A program made the position numbers and the translations under genes. From Rhodovibrionaceae bacterium (lineage in GTDB: Bacteria > Pseudomonadota > Alphaproteobacteria > Kiloniellales > DSM-21159), in assembly GCA_028279885.1 (NCBI GenBank), contig JANQMX010000014.1:1-50985 (forward strand): a stretch of DNA of 50,985 nt, in the 5' to 3' direction. Positions 16,154-24,254 of the stretch are shown piece by piece; positions within the stretch are counted from its first letter, which is position 1; every line of letters starts with the position of its first letter. Below the pieces are notes generated by a model, which did not search any database, had not been told where the DNA came from, and saw nothing but the letters and a program-made list of their open reading frames with translations.

Positions 16154-17206
16154 TCAGCGGATGGGATGCGCGTAGAGAAGCCCACCCTCGGTCCAGAGCC
16201 GGTTCGCTGTGCCGGCACGCTCGAGACCCATGGGTGAGGCGCTCCCGATGGTGCGCTCGAAGACCTCGCCATAGTTGCCAACCTGACGGATCACCGCGAT
16301 GGCCCAGTCGTCGGCGATGCCCAGTTTCTTGGCCATGTCGCCCATGGCGCTGTCGGCACCGAACATGCGGCGCACCGCCGCCGGCTGGTTCTCCAAGTCG
16401 GCAAGCACCGCGTCGATGTTCTCAGACGTAACACCCAGCGCCTCAGCATTCAGCATGACCTGGAAGCTCCAGAAGAGCACGCTCTCCAGCGCCTGGTCCG
16501 GTTGGGCGAGCAGGGTGAGCGGTTCGGCCGAGATGACGTCCGGCAAAAGCGTGTAGGCAGCGGGCTCCGGCGCCAACAGCCGATCGGCGGCGAGCGCCGA
16601 AAAGTCGGACGACATGACGTCGCATTTGCCGCTGAAGAAAGCCTGCAGCCGCGCCGTCTTGTCGGCGATATTCTCGACCTTGTAGTTCATGTTCCGGTCG
16701 CCGAACCAATCAGCGATGTTGAGCAGCGTGGTCGAGCCTTCCTCGGCACAGACCGTCGCCCCATCGAGCTCCTGGGCGCTGGCAACGCCGAGCTTTTTCG
16801 GCACCATGAAGCCCTGTCCGTCGTAGAAGGTGGTGACGACGAAGGCCATGCCGGGGTCGGTGTCTCGGGTGCCCGTACGGGTAATCGAACGCGACGCCAT
16901 ATGGGCACCGTCGGCGACGATCGTTTTCATGCTGTCGGAAAAGCCGATGCCGCGGATATCGGCTTTGTCGGCGTCGCCGAAAATCGCCGCCGCGGCCATG
17001 CGGCAGAAAGCGACGTTAAAGCCGGCATAGCGCCCGCCGCTGTCGGGCGTCGAGAAACCCGGCGAATTCGAATTCACCAGGCAGGTCACGGCGCCCTTTT
17101 CAAGTATTTCGTCGAGAACGGGGCCGGCGGCCGCTGGCTGGCTGGTCGCGGCGAAGGCCGCGGCCGCTAGGGCGACAGGCGCGCCGATGTAAAGATGGCG
17201 GAGCAT
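16154..17206 (-). CDS. Polar amino-acid ABC transporter substrate-binding protein, AapJ-like
   Basis: The 350-residue periplasmic protein has a signal peptide (ending PAAAGP) and the family 3 (GlnH/AapJ) plan: an early EILEKGAVTCLVNSN strand, SGGRYAGFNVAFCRMAAA, and DGATVCAEEGSTTLLNIADWF. The usual Asp of the family motif G(F/Y)D-x-D is replaced here (AGFNVAFC), which may alter ligand preference. The length matches AapJ/BztA proteins rather than the shorter 250-residue HisJ group. It follows two permease genes; the operon lacks the ATP-binding subunit. Confidence 0.88.
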   Translation of the reverse strand: MLRHLYIGAPVALAAAAFAATSQPAAAGPVLDEILEKGAVTCLVNSNSPGFSTPDSGGRYAGFNVAFCRMAAAAIFGDADKADIRGIGFSDSMKTIVADGAHMASRSITRTGTRDTDPGMAFVVTTFYDGQGFMVPKKLGVASAQELDGATVCAEEGSTTLLNIADWFGDRNMNYKVENIADKTARLQAFFSGKCDVMSSDFSALAADRLLAPEPAAYTLLPDVISAEPLTLLAQPDQALESVLFWSFQVMLNAEALGVTSENIDAVLADLENQPAAVRRMFGADSAMGDMAKKLGIADDWAIAVIRQVGNYGEVFERTIGSASPMGLERAGTANRLWTEGGLLYAHPIR

Positions 17207-17249
17207 TGGGTGTCCTTCCGTGTCTGGAGGTCTTGAGCGACACGAACTG

Positions 17250-17261
17250 TATACATGTATA
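17250..17261. promoter_or_regulatory. Candidate GntR operator, site 1
   Basis: TATACATGTATA is a perfect 12-bp palindrome 44 bases upstream of the binding-protein start. Nine of its 12 positions recur at 19525-19536, in the divergent promoter region of the same cluster. Palindromes of this size are typical of FadR/GntR regulators, and such a gene lies at 14896-15534. Confidence 0.45.
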
Positions 17262-17294
17262 TTTTTACAGGGTTATGACACCGGGCGCCTGTCA

Positions 17295-18350
17295 TCACCG
17301 CTTTCGCCAATAAGACAGCTCCTCCTCCAGCGTCCGGCAATGGCGCGCAATCAGCCAACAGACCAAGAGGTACAGTGCGCCGACGGCGAGCAGCGCCTCG
17401 AGCGCATAGCGCTGCCAGGCGGCATCGCTGTAGGCCATACGCGTCGTGGCGATGAGATCGAACACGCCGACAAGCGCGACCAGCGATGTGTCTTTGAAGC
17501 CGCCGATGATCGTGTTGGTCAATGCGGGCAGAGCAACCGAGACCGCCTGAGGCAGCTCCACCAAACGCAGGCGCTTGAGATAGCCCAAGCCAAGCGCATC
17601 GCCTGCCTCGCGCTGTCCGTCGCCGACCGCGCGCAGCCCGCCGCGCATGTCTTCGGCCACATAGGCCGCATGGAACACGACGAGCATGATGAGGGTTGCG
17701 ACGACAGCGTCGATCGACCAACTGGGCGGCGCGAGAAGCGGCAGCACGAAGACGCCGAAAAACAGCACCGTGACCAGAGGCGTCGCGCGGAGAGTCTCGA
17801 TCAAGGTGGTCGCCAAGACACGGACCAACGGCGGCCCGTCGCGCCGGGCCAGAGCCAGGGCCACGCCGATCGGGATGCCCGCGGCCAGGCCGAAAACGCC
17901 CAGCAAGGCGACAATCGCCACACCGTGCCAGCGCACCGTCGCGACCTGTTCGAGCCCGAGCGGCCGCCCGTCGAGCAGGGCGACGAGCGCGATGAAGGCG
18001 CCGAGCATGACGACCGCGCTTTCTTGTAACGGCCAGCGCCGCCAGGCGAGCCAACCAAGAGCCACAAGCACCAGCGTGGTCCCCAGGGCCGGGCGCCACA
18101 TCAGGTCGTGGGGAAAAGCGCCGAACAGAATCAGCGCCCACTTTTCCATGAGGAAGGCCCAGCAAGCGCCAGCGCCCTCAGCCGCGCAGGCCTCTGGCCC
18201 CGCAGGGCGCCAAACGGCCGAAAAGAACAGCCAGTCGACCAGGCGCGGGCCCAGCCAGACGGCCAAGGCCACGAACAAAAGCGTCGTCGCGGCGGTCAAG
18301 GGGTCGCCGAGCAGACGGCGCCCGCTGCGGCTCAGGGCATCAACGATCAT
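17295..18350 (-). CDS. Amino-acid ABC transporter permease, AapM-like
   Basis: The 351-residue inner-membrane permease starts MIVDALSRSGRRLLG. It has an N-terminal extension with extra membrane segments (as in AapM/BztC) and the C-terminal binding-protein-dependent transport core with the EAA loop region EAGDALGLGYLKRLRLVELP. His/Glu-rich segment VVFHAAYVAEDMRGGLRAV precedes it. It overlaps the preceding permease gene by 11 bases. The two form the usual heterodimer. Confidence 0.88.
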   Translation of the reverse strand: MIVDALSRSGRRLLGDPLTAATTLLFVALAVWLGPRLVDWLFFSAVWRPAGPEACAAEGAGACWAFLMEKWALILFGAFPHDLMWRPALGTTLVLVALGWLAWRRWPLQESAVVMLGAFIALVALLDGRPLGLEQVATVRWHGVAIVALLGVFGLAAGIPIGVALALARRDGPPLVRVLATTLIETLRATPLVTVLFFGVFVLPLLAPPSWSIDAVVATLIMLVVFHAAYVAEDMRGGLRAVGDGQREAGDALGLGYLKRLRLVELPQAVSVALPALTNTIIGGFKDTSLVALVGVFDLIATTRMAYSDAAWQRYALEALLAVGALYLLVCWLIARHCRTLEEELSYWRKR

Positions 18351-19479
18351 GCGCCCGGCTCTCAAAAGCCGCCATCGCACCGGAAACGGCAAGCCCGACG
18401 GACAGATAGACGCAGATGGTGACCAGCATCAGCTCGATCGGCCGGAAAGTCTGATTCACGGAGGTGCTCATCACCGAAACGAAGTCGGAATAGCCGACAG
18501 CCAATCCGATCGAGGTGTTTTTCAGCGTGTTGATGTACTGATTGGTCAGGGGCGGGACCATGAGGCGCAGCGCTTGCGGCAGCACGATGAGCCACATGAC
18601 CCCCAGGGGCCCCAGGCCGAGCGCGTAGCCCGCCTGCCGCTGCCCCTCCGGCACCGCTAGGATGGCCGCGCGCAGCAACTCGCCGATCTGGGCCCCGTGA
18701 TAGGCGCCGAGCGCGATCAGAAGTGCGAGGAACGGGATCGTCACGGTCCATCCCCCGGAGAAGTTGAAGCCCTGCAACTCGGGCAGGCTCACCTGCGGCT
18801 CGGCGAGGGCGATAGCGACAACCACAACCAAGGCCGCCGCCATCGCCCCGGCATAGGCGCGTCCCCATCGCGCCAGGACCCGCCAGCCGACAAGCGCCGC
18901 GGCGCAGACCAAAGCAAGAATGACCCATGCACGCCAACCGTCAGCCAGCACGACCGCCGGCAACTCGACTCCGCGATTGGAGATGAAAAGGAAGCCGCCA
19001 AGCCCCCAAGCGTCGCGCACACCCGGAAGCTCCCGCACCATCACCACATAGACCGCCAGCAGGATCAGCAGCTTGGGCAGGTTGCGCATAGCATCGACGT
19101 AGCGCAAAGCCGCATGCCGCATGATCGGGTGCTCGCTGAGACTTGCGAAGCCGATCGCGAACCCGACCAGTGTCGCCAACACGATGCAGGCAAGGGTGAG
19201 CTTCAGCGTGTTCAAAAACCCTGCCAGGAGCGCGTTTGCGTAGCTCGCGCTCGGCCCATGCTCGATCACGCTCTCGTTCAGATCGAAACCGCTGTCCTGC
19301 GCCAGAAAACCGAAGTCGATCTTCATGCCCGAGGCGGAAAGATTGGCGGCCAGATTGAACCAGAGAAGGCCGCCGATCAGCGCCAACAGCAGCGCGGCAG
19401 CGAGTTGGCTCGCCAGACGCCGCGTTCGTTGTTCCGTAACAGCGGGAAAACGCCAACGGCCGCTGAGGCTTGAGATCAT
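18340..19479 (-). CDS. Amino-acid ABC transporter permease, AapQ-like
   Basis: This 379-residue permease is the first gene of the importer operon and starts MISSLSGRWRFPAV behind a GGAG site. It contains eight or so membrane segments; the core has LALLIALGAYHGAQIGELLRA and the EAA loop QAGYALGLGPLGVMWLIVLP that docks to the ATPase. The ATPase itself (AapP) is not encoded anywhere near. The promoter lies in the 60-odd bases shared with the divergent phosphatase gene and includes the second copy of the palindromic site. Confidence 0.88.
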   Translation of the reverse strand: MISSLSGRWRFPAVTEQRTRRLASQLAAALLLALIGGLLWFNLAANLSASGMKIDFGFLAQDSGFDLNESVIEHGPSASYANALLAGFLNTLKLTLACIVLATLVGFAIGFASLSEHPIMRHAALRYVDAMRNLPKLLILLAVYVVMVRELPGVRDAWGLGGFLFISNRGVELPAVVLADGWRAWVILALVCAAALVGWRVLARWGRAYAGAMAAALVVVVAIALAEPQVSLPELQGFNFSGGWTVTIPFLALLIALGAYHGAQIGELLRAAILAVPEGQRQAGYALGLGPLGVMWLIVLPQALRLMVPPLTNQYINTLKNTSIGLAVGYSDFVSVMSTSVNQTFRPIELMLVTICVYLSVGLAVSGAMAAFESRAHDR

Positions 19480-19524
19480 TGAGCGTTTCTCCGCTTGCCA
19501 GGCTGATGGCAGGTGGTATAGCTG

Positions 19525-19536
19525 CATACATGTCTC
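19525..19536. promoter_or_regulatory. Candidate GntR operator, site 2
   Basis: CATACATGTCTC matches the palindrome at 17250-17261 in 9 of 12 positions with the same ACATGT core. It lies between the divergent permease and phosphatase genes, so one bound regulator could control both directions. Confidence 0.42.
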
Positions 19537-19560
19537 ATAACAATGACAGGCCGTTTAAGA

Positions 19561-20124
19561 ATGTCAGACGTTCCTGTTCCGGCGCTGGCGATAAGCGACG
19601 TCGCGGTGGCGCCCTTCCCAGCCACCCTGGCGCTGATGGCCTGTCCAGGTGCTCGGGCCACGCCGGCCGGCTGCGAAGCCGTGCGGCACACCCTTCGGCG
19701 CGACATCGATATGCTGAAGACCATGGGTGTGGCGCTCGTCCTGAGTTGCCTGGAGGCTGAAGAGCTGCCGCTGCCCGAGTCGGACGTCGCACAACTCTTC
19801 TGGGCAGCGAACATAGAATGGCGGCTGCTGCCAATTCCCGATATGTCGGCGCCGGACCCGGCGCTCGATTGTCAGCTCCAGCAACTGCTTGCGCTGGCCG
19901 AGCGCTATCTCGAACGCGGCCGGCGTGTTGCAATCCACTGCAAGGCAGGCCTCGGGCGGACAGGAATGGTGGCGGCCCGGCTGCTCATGCGGCAGGGCTG
20001 CTCCGCGTCCGCTGCCATCGCGGCGGTTCGGGCCTCCCATGATCAAGCTGCAATCGAAACCGCGGCGCAGATTGCGTATCTGCAACGAAGCGCCGCTGAC
20101 CCTCTCTCAAGGCTGCGCCAATAG
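19561..20124 (+). CDS. Dual-specificity-type phosphatase (copy 2)
   Basis: The 187-residue product has the P-loop HCKAGLGRTG (Cys127, Arg133) and the general-acid loop IPDMSAPDP (Asp94). It parallels the phosphatase at 15513-16061 in length, loop sequence and order of motifs. It opens a plus-strand operon with a dehydrogenase gene 25 bases downstream. An ATG six codons upstream (19543) would place translation start right against the operator-like site, so the internal ATG is preferred. Confidence 0.85.
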   Translation: MSDVPVPALAISDVAVAPFPATLALMACPGARATPAGCEAVRHTLRRDIDMLKTMGVALVLSCLEAEELPLPESDVAQLFWAANIEWRLLPIPDMSAPDPALDCQLQQLLALAERYLERGRRVAIHCKAGLGRTGMVAARLLMRQGCSASAAIAAVRASHDQAAIETAAQIAYLQRSAADPLSRLRQ

Positions 20125-20149
20125 AAGCAACATAAGAAAGGCCGACGAG

Positions 20150-21094
20150 ATGAGACGAAGCGCAGAGAGCATTGGCAGCGTCGGGGTCGTCGGCGGTGGG
20201 TTGATCGGGCTGAGCTGGGCTGCACTCTTCGCGGCGCGGGGTCTCGAAGCGGTGGTCTACGACCCAGAACCGGCCGTCGAAGAAGAGTTGGCCGCCTTCG
20301 TTGCAACCGCCTGGCCCACGCTTAGAGAAATCGGACTGGCGGAGGCCGAGACGCCGGTCCTTGCGCCGCGCTTCACCACGGAGCTCGCCGATCTGGCCAG
20401 CGTGGACTTCGTGCAGGAGAACGTGCCCGACCGCATCGAGATCAAGCGGCAGACGATCGCCCTACTGGAAGAAGTGATCGGCGAGGATGTCGTCATCGCT
20501 TCCAGCACCTCCTCGCTGCTCGCCTCCGACATTCAGGCCGAGGCGAAGCACCCCGGCCGCATCCTGGTCGGCCATCCGATGAACCCGCCGCACCTGGTGC
20601 CGCTGGTGGAACTGGTCGCCGGCGAGGCGACGTCGCCGGAGACGATGGATCTGGCCGAGGCCTTCTACCAGCGCCTGGACCGCATCACCGTGCGGGTCAA
20701 GAAGGAGGCCGTCGGTCATATCGCCAACCGCCTGAGCTCGGCGCTTTATCGGGAAGCGGTGCATATGGTGGCCGAGGGCATCGCCAGCGTCAGCGACATC
20801 GACAAGACAGTCGCCTATGGCCCTGGCCTGCGCTGGGCGCTGATCGGGCCGCACCTGATGTACCATCTGGGCGGCGGGAAGGGCGGCTTACGCCACTACC
20901 TGGAGCACCTCGGGCCGACGCAGGAGGTGCGCTGGCGCGAGCTGGGCACGCCCAGCCTGACGCAGGAGGTAAAAGACCTCCTGCTGGCAGGCGTGGCCGA
21001 AGAGCTGCAGGAGCAGGACGACGAGACACTGGCCGCGCGCCGCGACGCTGCACTGGTGGAGCTGCTGCGCACCAAGCAGCGCCACGGCCTCTGA
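20150..21094 (+). CDS. 3-hydroxyacyl-CoA-dehydrogenase-family oxidoreductase
   Basis: The 314-residue NAD-dependent dehydrogenase has the nucleotide-binding GVVGGGLIGLSWAA (residues 12-25) and the catalytic pair in GHPMNPP (His142) and VELV (Glu154). The size and single-domain tail match the lambda-crystallin / L-gulonate 3-dehydrogenase / carnitine dehydrogenase group more than fatty-acid enzymes. It probably oxidises a 3-hydroxy acid. It shares an operon with phosphatase copy 2, suggesting phosphate removal followed by oxidation. Its last 16-18 codons recur in diverged form at 23165-23221 and 25458-25514. Confidence 0.87.
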   Translation: MRRSAESIGSVGVVGGGLIGLSWAALFAARGLEAVVYDPEPAVEEELAAFVATAWPTLREIGLAEAETPVLAPRFTTELADLASVDFVQENVPDRIEIKRQTIALLEEVIGEDVVIASSTSSLLASDIQAEAKHPGRILVGHPMNPPHLVPLVELVAGEATSPETMDLAEAFYQRLDRITVRVKKEAVGHIANRLSSALYREAVHMVAEGIASVSDIDKTVAYGPGLRWALIGPHLMYHLGGGKGGLRHYLEHLGPTQEVRWRELGTPSLTQEVKDLLLAGVAEELQEQDDETLAARRDAALVELLRTKQRHGL

Positions 21095-21189
21095 AGCAGC
21101 GCGCTCGGCGTGCCGGTCCCGCTGCCAACGACAGCAGACGGCGGGGGCACGCCGCCGCGTTCGGTGCGGCGCCTCAGGCTCTTCGCTGC

Positions 21190-21840
21190 TCAGGTCGCCC
21201 GCATCGCGCGGGCTGACGCAAGCAGACCGAGTCCGGAGAGCAGCAGCCATGCGCTCGCGGGAAGCGGGAGCTGCGACACGCTGAGCGTGAGGGTGTAGTC
21301 GTACCCGAAGTCTCTTATGCCCGGGCCGTTGGTCCCCGCCTCCCGACTTGCGCGCGCTCGGTAGAGGCCGGCGCCCAGGCCGAGGCCGGCCTCGGGAATC
21401 GCAAGCGACGCCGGGAGACTCGCGACAGGGCTGCTGTCGAAGAGCAGCGAAACCGTCTCCGAAGAGACGATAGTGAGATCGCTCACGCCCGTCCTGATTT
21501 CCGTCAACGCACCCATTGAAACGGAGACGGTGCTGTCGGAGTTGTTGAACAGCGAGGTCACGGTCAGAACGACGCTCGTCAGCACCTGACCGGGCTGGAT
21601 GGTGAAGAAGAACCGGTCCAGATCATTGAAGAACGTAGGCGGAGGCGAAGAAAAATCTGCGAAATTCAATGTCCGGCCGGTGAAGGTGTTGTCGCCGACG
21701 TCGAGCACGAAGGACGGCAAGGCTTCGCTCAGGTCCCCCGATACGGCTTCGTCATAGTTCACCGGCACCGCCAGCGCAGCCTGCTGTGTCGCACAAAGGG
21801 CGACGACCGCGGCCAAGAGCGTCCTGATAATGGGTTTCAC
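21190..21840 (-). CDS. Exported protein with VPLPA-type C-terminal sorting signal
   Basis: The 216-residue product has an N-terminal signal peptide (residues 1-24, ending ALAVP) and a C-terminal tripartite signal: QLPLPASAWLLLSGLGLL followed by Arg residues. This is the alphaproteobacterial VPLPA variant of PEP-CTERM, recognised by exosortase/archaeosortase-like enzymes for surface or extracellular-matrix delivery. The middle is Ser/Thr-rich and probably beta-stranded. The start is GTG behind GGGAGG. No exosortase gene is in the window. Confidence 0.85.
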   Translation of the reverse strand: MKPIIRTLLAAVVALCATQQAALAVPVNYDEAVSGDLSEALPSFVLDVGDNTFTGRTLNFADFSSPPPTFFNDLDRFFFTIQPGQVLTSVVLTVTSLFNNSDSTVSVSMGALTEIRTGVSDLTIVSSETVSLLFDSSPVASLPASLAIPEAGLGLGAGLYRARASREAGTNGPGIRDFGYDYTLTLSVSQLPLPASAWLLLSGLGLLASARAMRAT

Positions 21841-22135
21841 GCCAACGTCCTCCCTTGATCAATCGGATGGGAGCCGTGGGCCGGCGATGTCGCCGCTGCC
21901 ACCGAAACTCAGCCGGCGGGCAAACATTCTCAGGCGCATCACCATAGACTTCGCATCCCCTCATTCCCCCACGAGCAATGCGCGTTCCGGCATTTCCGTT
22001 CAATGGACAGGCGTCTCAAAAACGTCCTCGCCCTTGGATTCCCGTCTCACGTCCATCTAGCCTGAGGCAATGTGAGGCCTTTGCCGCGGATTCGGTCGGT
22101 TCGGGACGGGTCCGTCCAAGGATGTCAACGGCGAC

Positions 22136-23125
22136 ATGAGACACAGCTCGTACAGCACGGCGGACCTCGCGCCGTCCGACAGGCTCGAAGCGTCCCGCAC
22201 GGCGGCGCAGGCATGGTCCGAGGTCGCTCCGCCGGATGACGCCGGAGAGATGACGGCCGCTTGGGACATGTGGACCATGGGCGATCTCGTGCTGTCGCGG
22301 GCCACGCATTCGCCGCTGCGCCATCGGCGCGAACCCGGCCGCTTCCGCCGCCATGACAACGAGTTCCTGCTTCTCGAAGCCTATCAGAGCGGCGTCGGCA
22401 GAGGGCGGGTGGAGGACGCCACGTTCGAAAACCGGCCGGGCCGGATCGTGCTGATCGACATGTCTCTCGACTTCGTCGCGCTGACCAGCCGGATGCTCAC
22501 TCACAGCCTGCTGATCCCGCACGAGACCGTCGGCTACGATCCGACGGTGCACCAGCCCGTGCACGTTCTCGATGCCGGATCGCCGCGCGGGCGGATCCTA
22601 GGCACGCTGCTCGCCAGCCTGCCGGCGCGCGTCGGCAGCCTGGCAGACGACGACGCCTGCGGGCTCGCCCGCGACCTCGCAGAGGTTGTCGGCACGATCA
22701 TGCTGCGGCCGGAAGCGCCCTTGTCCGACGCGGTCCGGCGCGGGCGGCTCATTGCCATGGAGAACTTCATAGAACGGCGGTTGGGGGACCCCACTTTGGG
22801 CCCCGACGCGCTCTGCGCCGCCTTTGGCGTCTCGCGCGCGTCGCTATATCGTCAGTTCGAGACCAGATCAGGCGTCGCTGCCTATATTCGCGAACGGCGG
22901 CTGATTGCGGCCAAGCGCGCGCTTGCCGGTCACCCGCGTACCCGCGGGCTCGTCCGCGACGTCGCGCAGAGGTTCGGCTTTCACGACCCTGCGCATTTCA
23001 ATCGCCTGTTCCGCCGGCGTTTCGGATTGACCCCGGGAGAGGCCGCGCTCGAATTCGGGACGGTTGCCGAGGCCCCAACCGACCCGGCGACGCTCTTGAT
23101 CGAGTGGCTGTTGACTTCGGGCTGA
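22136..23125 (+). CDS. AraC-family transcriptional regulator
   Basis: The 329-residue product has an N-terminal cupin-like ligand domain (AraC_binding_2 type, about 1-190) and a C-terminal double helix-turn-helix: LGPDALCAAFGVSRASLYRQFE and VRDVAQRFGFHDPAHFNRLFRRRFGLTPGEA. The second motif is the classic AraC signature. The target is unknown; the divergent VPLPA protein gene is a candidate. The preceding 295-base spacer (21841-22135) has no other gene. Confidence 0.9.
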   Translation: MRHSSYSTADLAPSDRLEASRTAAQAWSEVAPPDDAGEMTAAWDMWTMGDLVLSRATHSPLRHRREPGRFRRHDNEFLLLEAYQSGVGRGRVEDATFENRPGRIVLIDMSLDFVALTSRMLTHSLLIPHETVGYDPTVHQPVHVLDAGSPRGRILGTLLASLPARVGSLADDDACGLARDLAEVVGTIMLRPEAPLSDAVRRGRLIAMENFIERRLGDPTLGPDALCAAFGVSRASLYRQFETRSGVAAYIRERRLIAAKRALAGHPRTRGLVRDVAQRFGFHDPAHFNRLFRRRFGLTPGEAALEFGTVAEAPTDPATLLIEWLLTSG

Positions 23126-23164
23126 CGGCGCTCGCCCGCTTGGCTGCACCGCTGTCCACCCCCC

Positions 23165-23221
23165 GATGGCGACGCTGCGCTTATGGAGCTGCTGCGCAGC
23201 AAGCAACGCCACGGGCTCTGA
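23165..23221 (+). pseudogene. 3'-end remnant of the dehydrogenase (copy 1)
   Basis: The frame reads DGDAALMELLRSKQRHGL and stop, against DAALVELLRTKQRHGL and stop at the end of the gene at 20150-21094. The nucleotide match is close over about 50 bases, with most differences at third codon positions. No upstream part of the gene survives. Confidence 0.7.
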
Positions 23222-23268
23222 CCAGCCGTTATTCAAAAGCGAGCCCGTCTTGCGCCGAGAAGGGAAAC

Positions 23269-24126
23269 TCACTGCGCGCGGCCTGCGCCGTCGTGCAGCC
23301 AGCTTTCCAACTCCGTACGTCCGGGGCCGTCTTGTTTGACCGCATAGTAGACGAGCCGAAGGTGCCGATCCTCGTCGATAGTCAGGATCGTATGCTCGAA
23401 TTGCACGGTACCGATGTTCTCGATGACCATATGACGGACACCATGACAGGGGGCATGGATGTCTTGTGCTTGCCACCATGTTCTGAAATCGGGATCGATG
23501 TCGCAGAGGGCCGTAACCAAATCGACGACATCGGGATCATTGCGTGCCCGAGCAAAATCCCGCCGAAAGCTCGACAGCATTTGGTGAGCTTGCTCGCTCC
23601 AGGGCGTCAAGAGTCGGCGCATGAGTGGGTCGGCAAAGAGCATCCAAAGCATGTTTCGGCGATCCGCGGCATGTGACGAAAAGCGGAAAACGCGATCAGC
23701 AGCGGGATTGAAGGCCAGTACGTCCCAGCGGAGGTTCATGACATAGGATGGGGAACTCGCGAGATCGCCCATTAAGCGATGAATCAATGGTGGAACGACG
23801 CACCAGGTTTTTCCTGGTTCAGAGGGTGGGCGGTCGAGCGCCAAAAGGAACAGATGCCGTCTTTCAGTCGCATCCAGCTTAAGAGCTTTTGACAGACGAT
23901 CGAGAAACGCAGTCGAAACCCCAATACTGCGCCCCTGTTCCAACCAAGTGTACCAAGTCAGCCCGACACCGGCCAAAGCAGCGACCTCTTCGCGTCGCAA
24001 TCCAGGTGTGCGCCGCCTCTTGCCCAATGGCAGCCCGACGTCTTCGGGCGAAATGCGCTCTCTTCGGCTACGCAGAAATGCTGCAAGCTCCGGGCGCGTG
24101 CGGTCGAGACTTCGAGGTTCGCTCAT
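23269..24126 (-). CDS. XRE-family regulator with MmyB-like domain
   Basis: The 285-residue product has an N-terminal helix-turn-helix (PGLRREEVAALAGVGLTWYTWLEQ, about 42-65) and a C-terminal MmyB-like ligand domain (SSPSYVMNLRWDVLAFNPAADRVF), a pairing typical of actinobacterial and proteobacterial MmyB-type regulators that may bind fatty acids. It is divergent from an MFS exporter gene and probably controls it. Confidence 0.9.
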   Translation of the reverse strand: MSEPRSLDRTRPELAAFLRSRRERISPEDVGLPLGKRRRTPGLRREEVAALAGVGLTWYTWLEQGRSIGVSTAFLDRLSKALKLDATERRHLFLLALDRPPSEPGKTWCVVPPLIHRLMGDLASSPSYVMNLRWDVLAFNPAADRVFRFSSHAADRRNMLWMLFADPLMRRLLTPWSEQAHQMLSSFRRDFARARNDPDVVDLVTALCDIDPDFRTWWQAQDIHAPCHGVRHMVIENIGTVQFEHTILTIDEDRHLRLVYYAVKQDGPGRTELESWLHDGAGRAQ

Positions 24127-24254
24127 GCCGTTACCTTTAGTAATAGCATAAAGAGCTAAATTGTAACCCCATAATGTACTGGCGACAATGCTGAACGCCC
24201 GTCGTTGATCCTGCGCGCGGGTGCTCGCTCAAAGCACGTCACGAGGTCGCCAAG

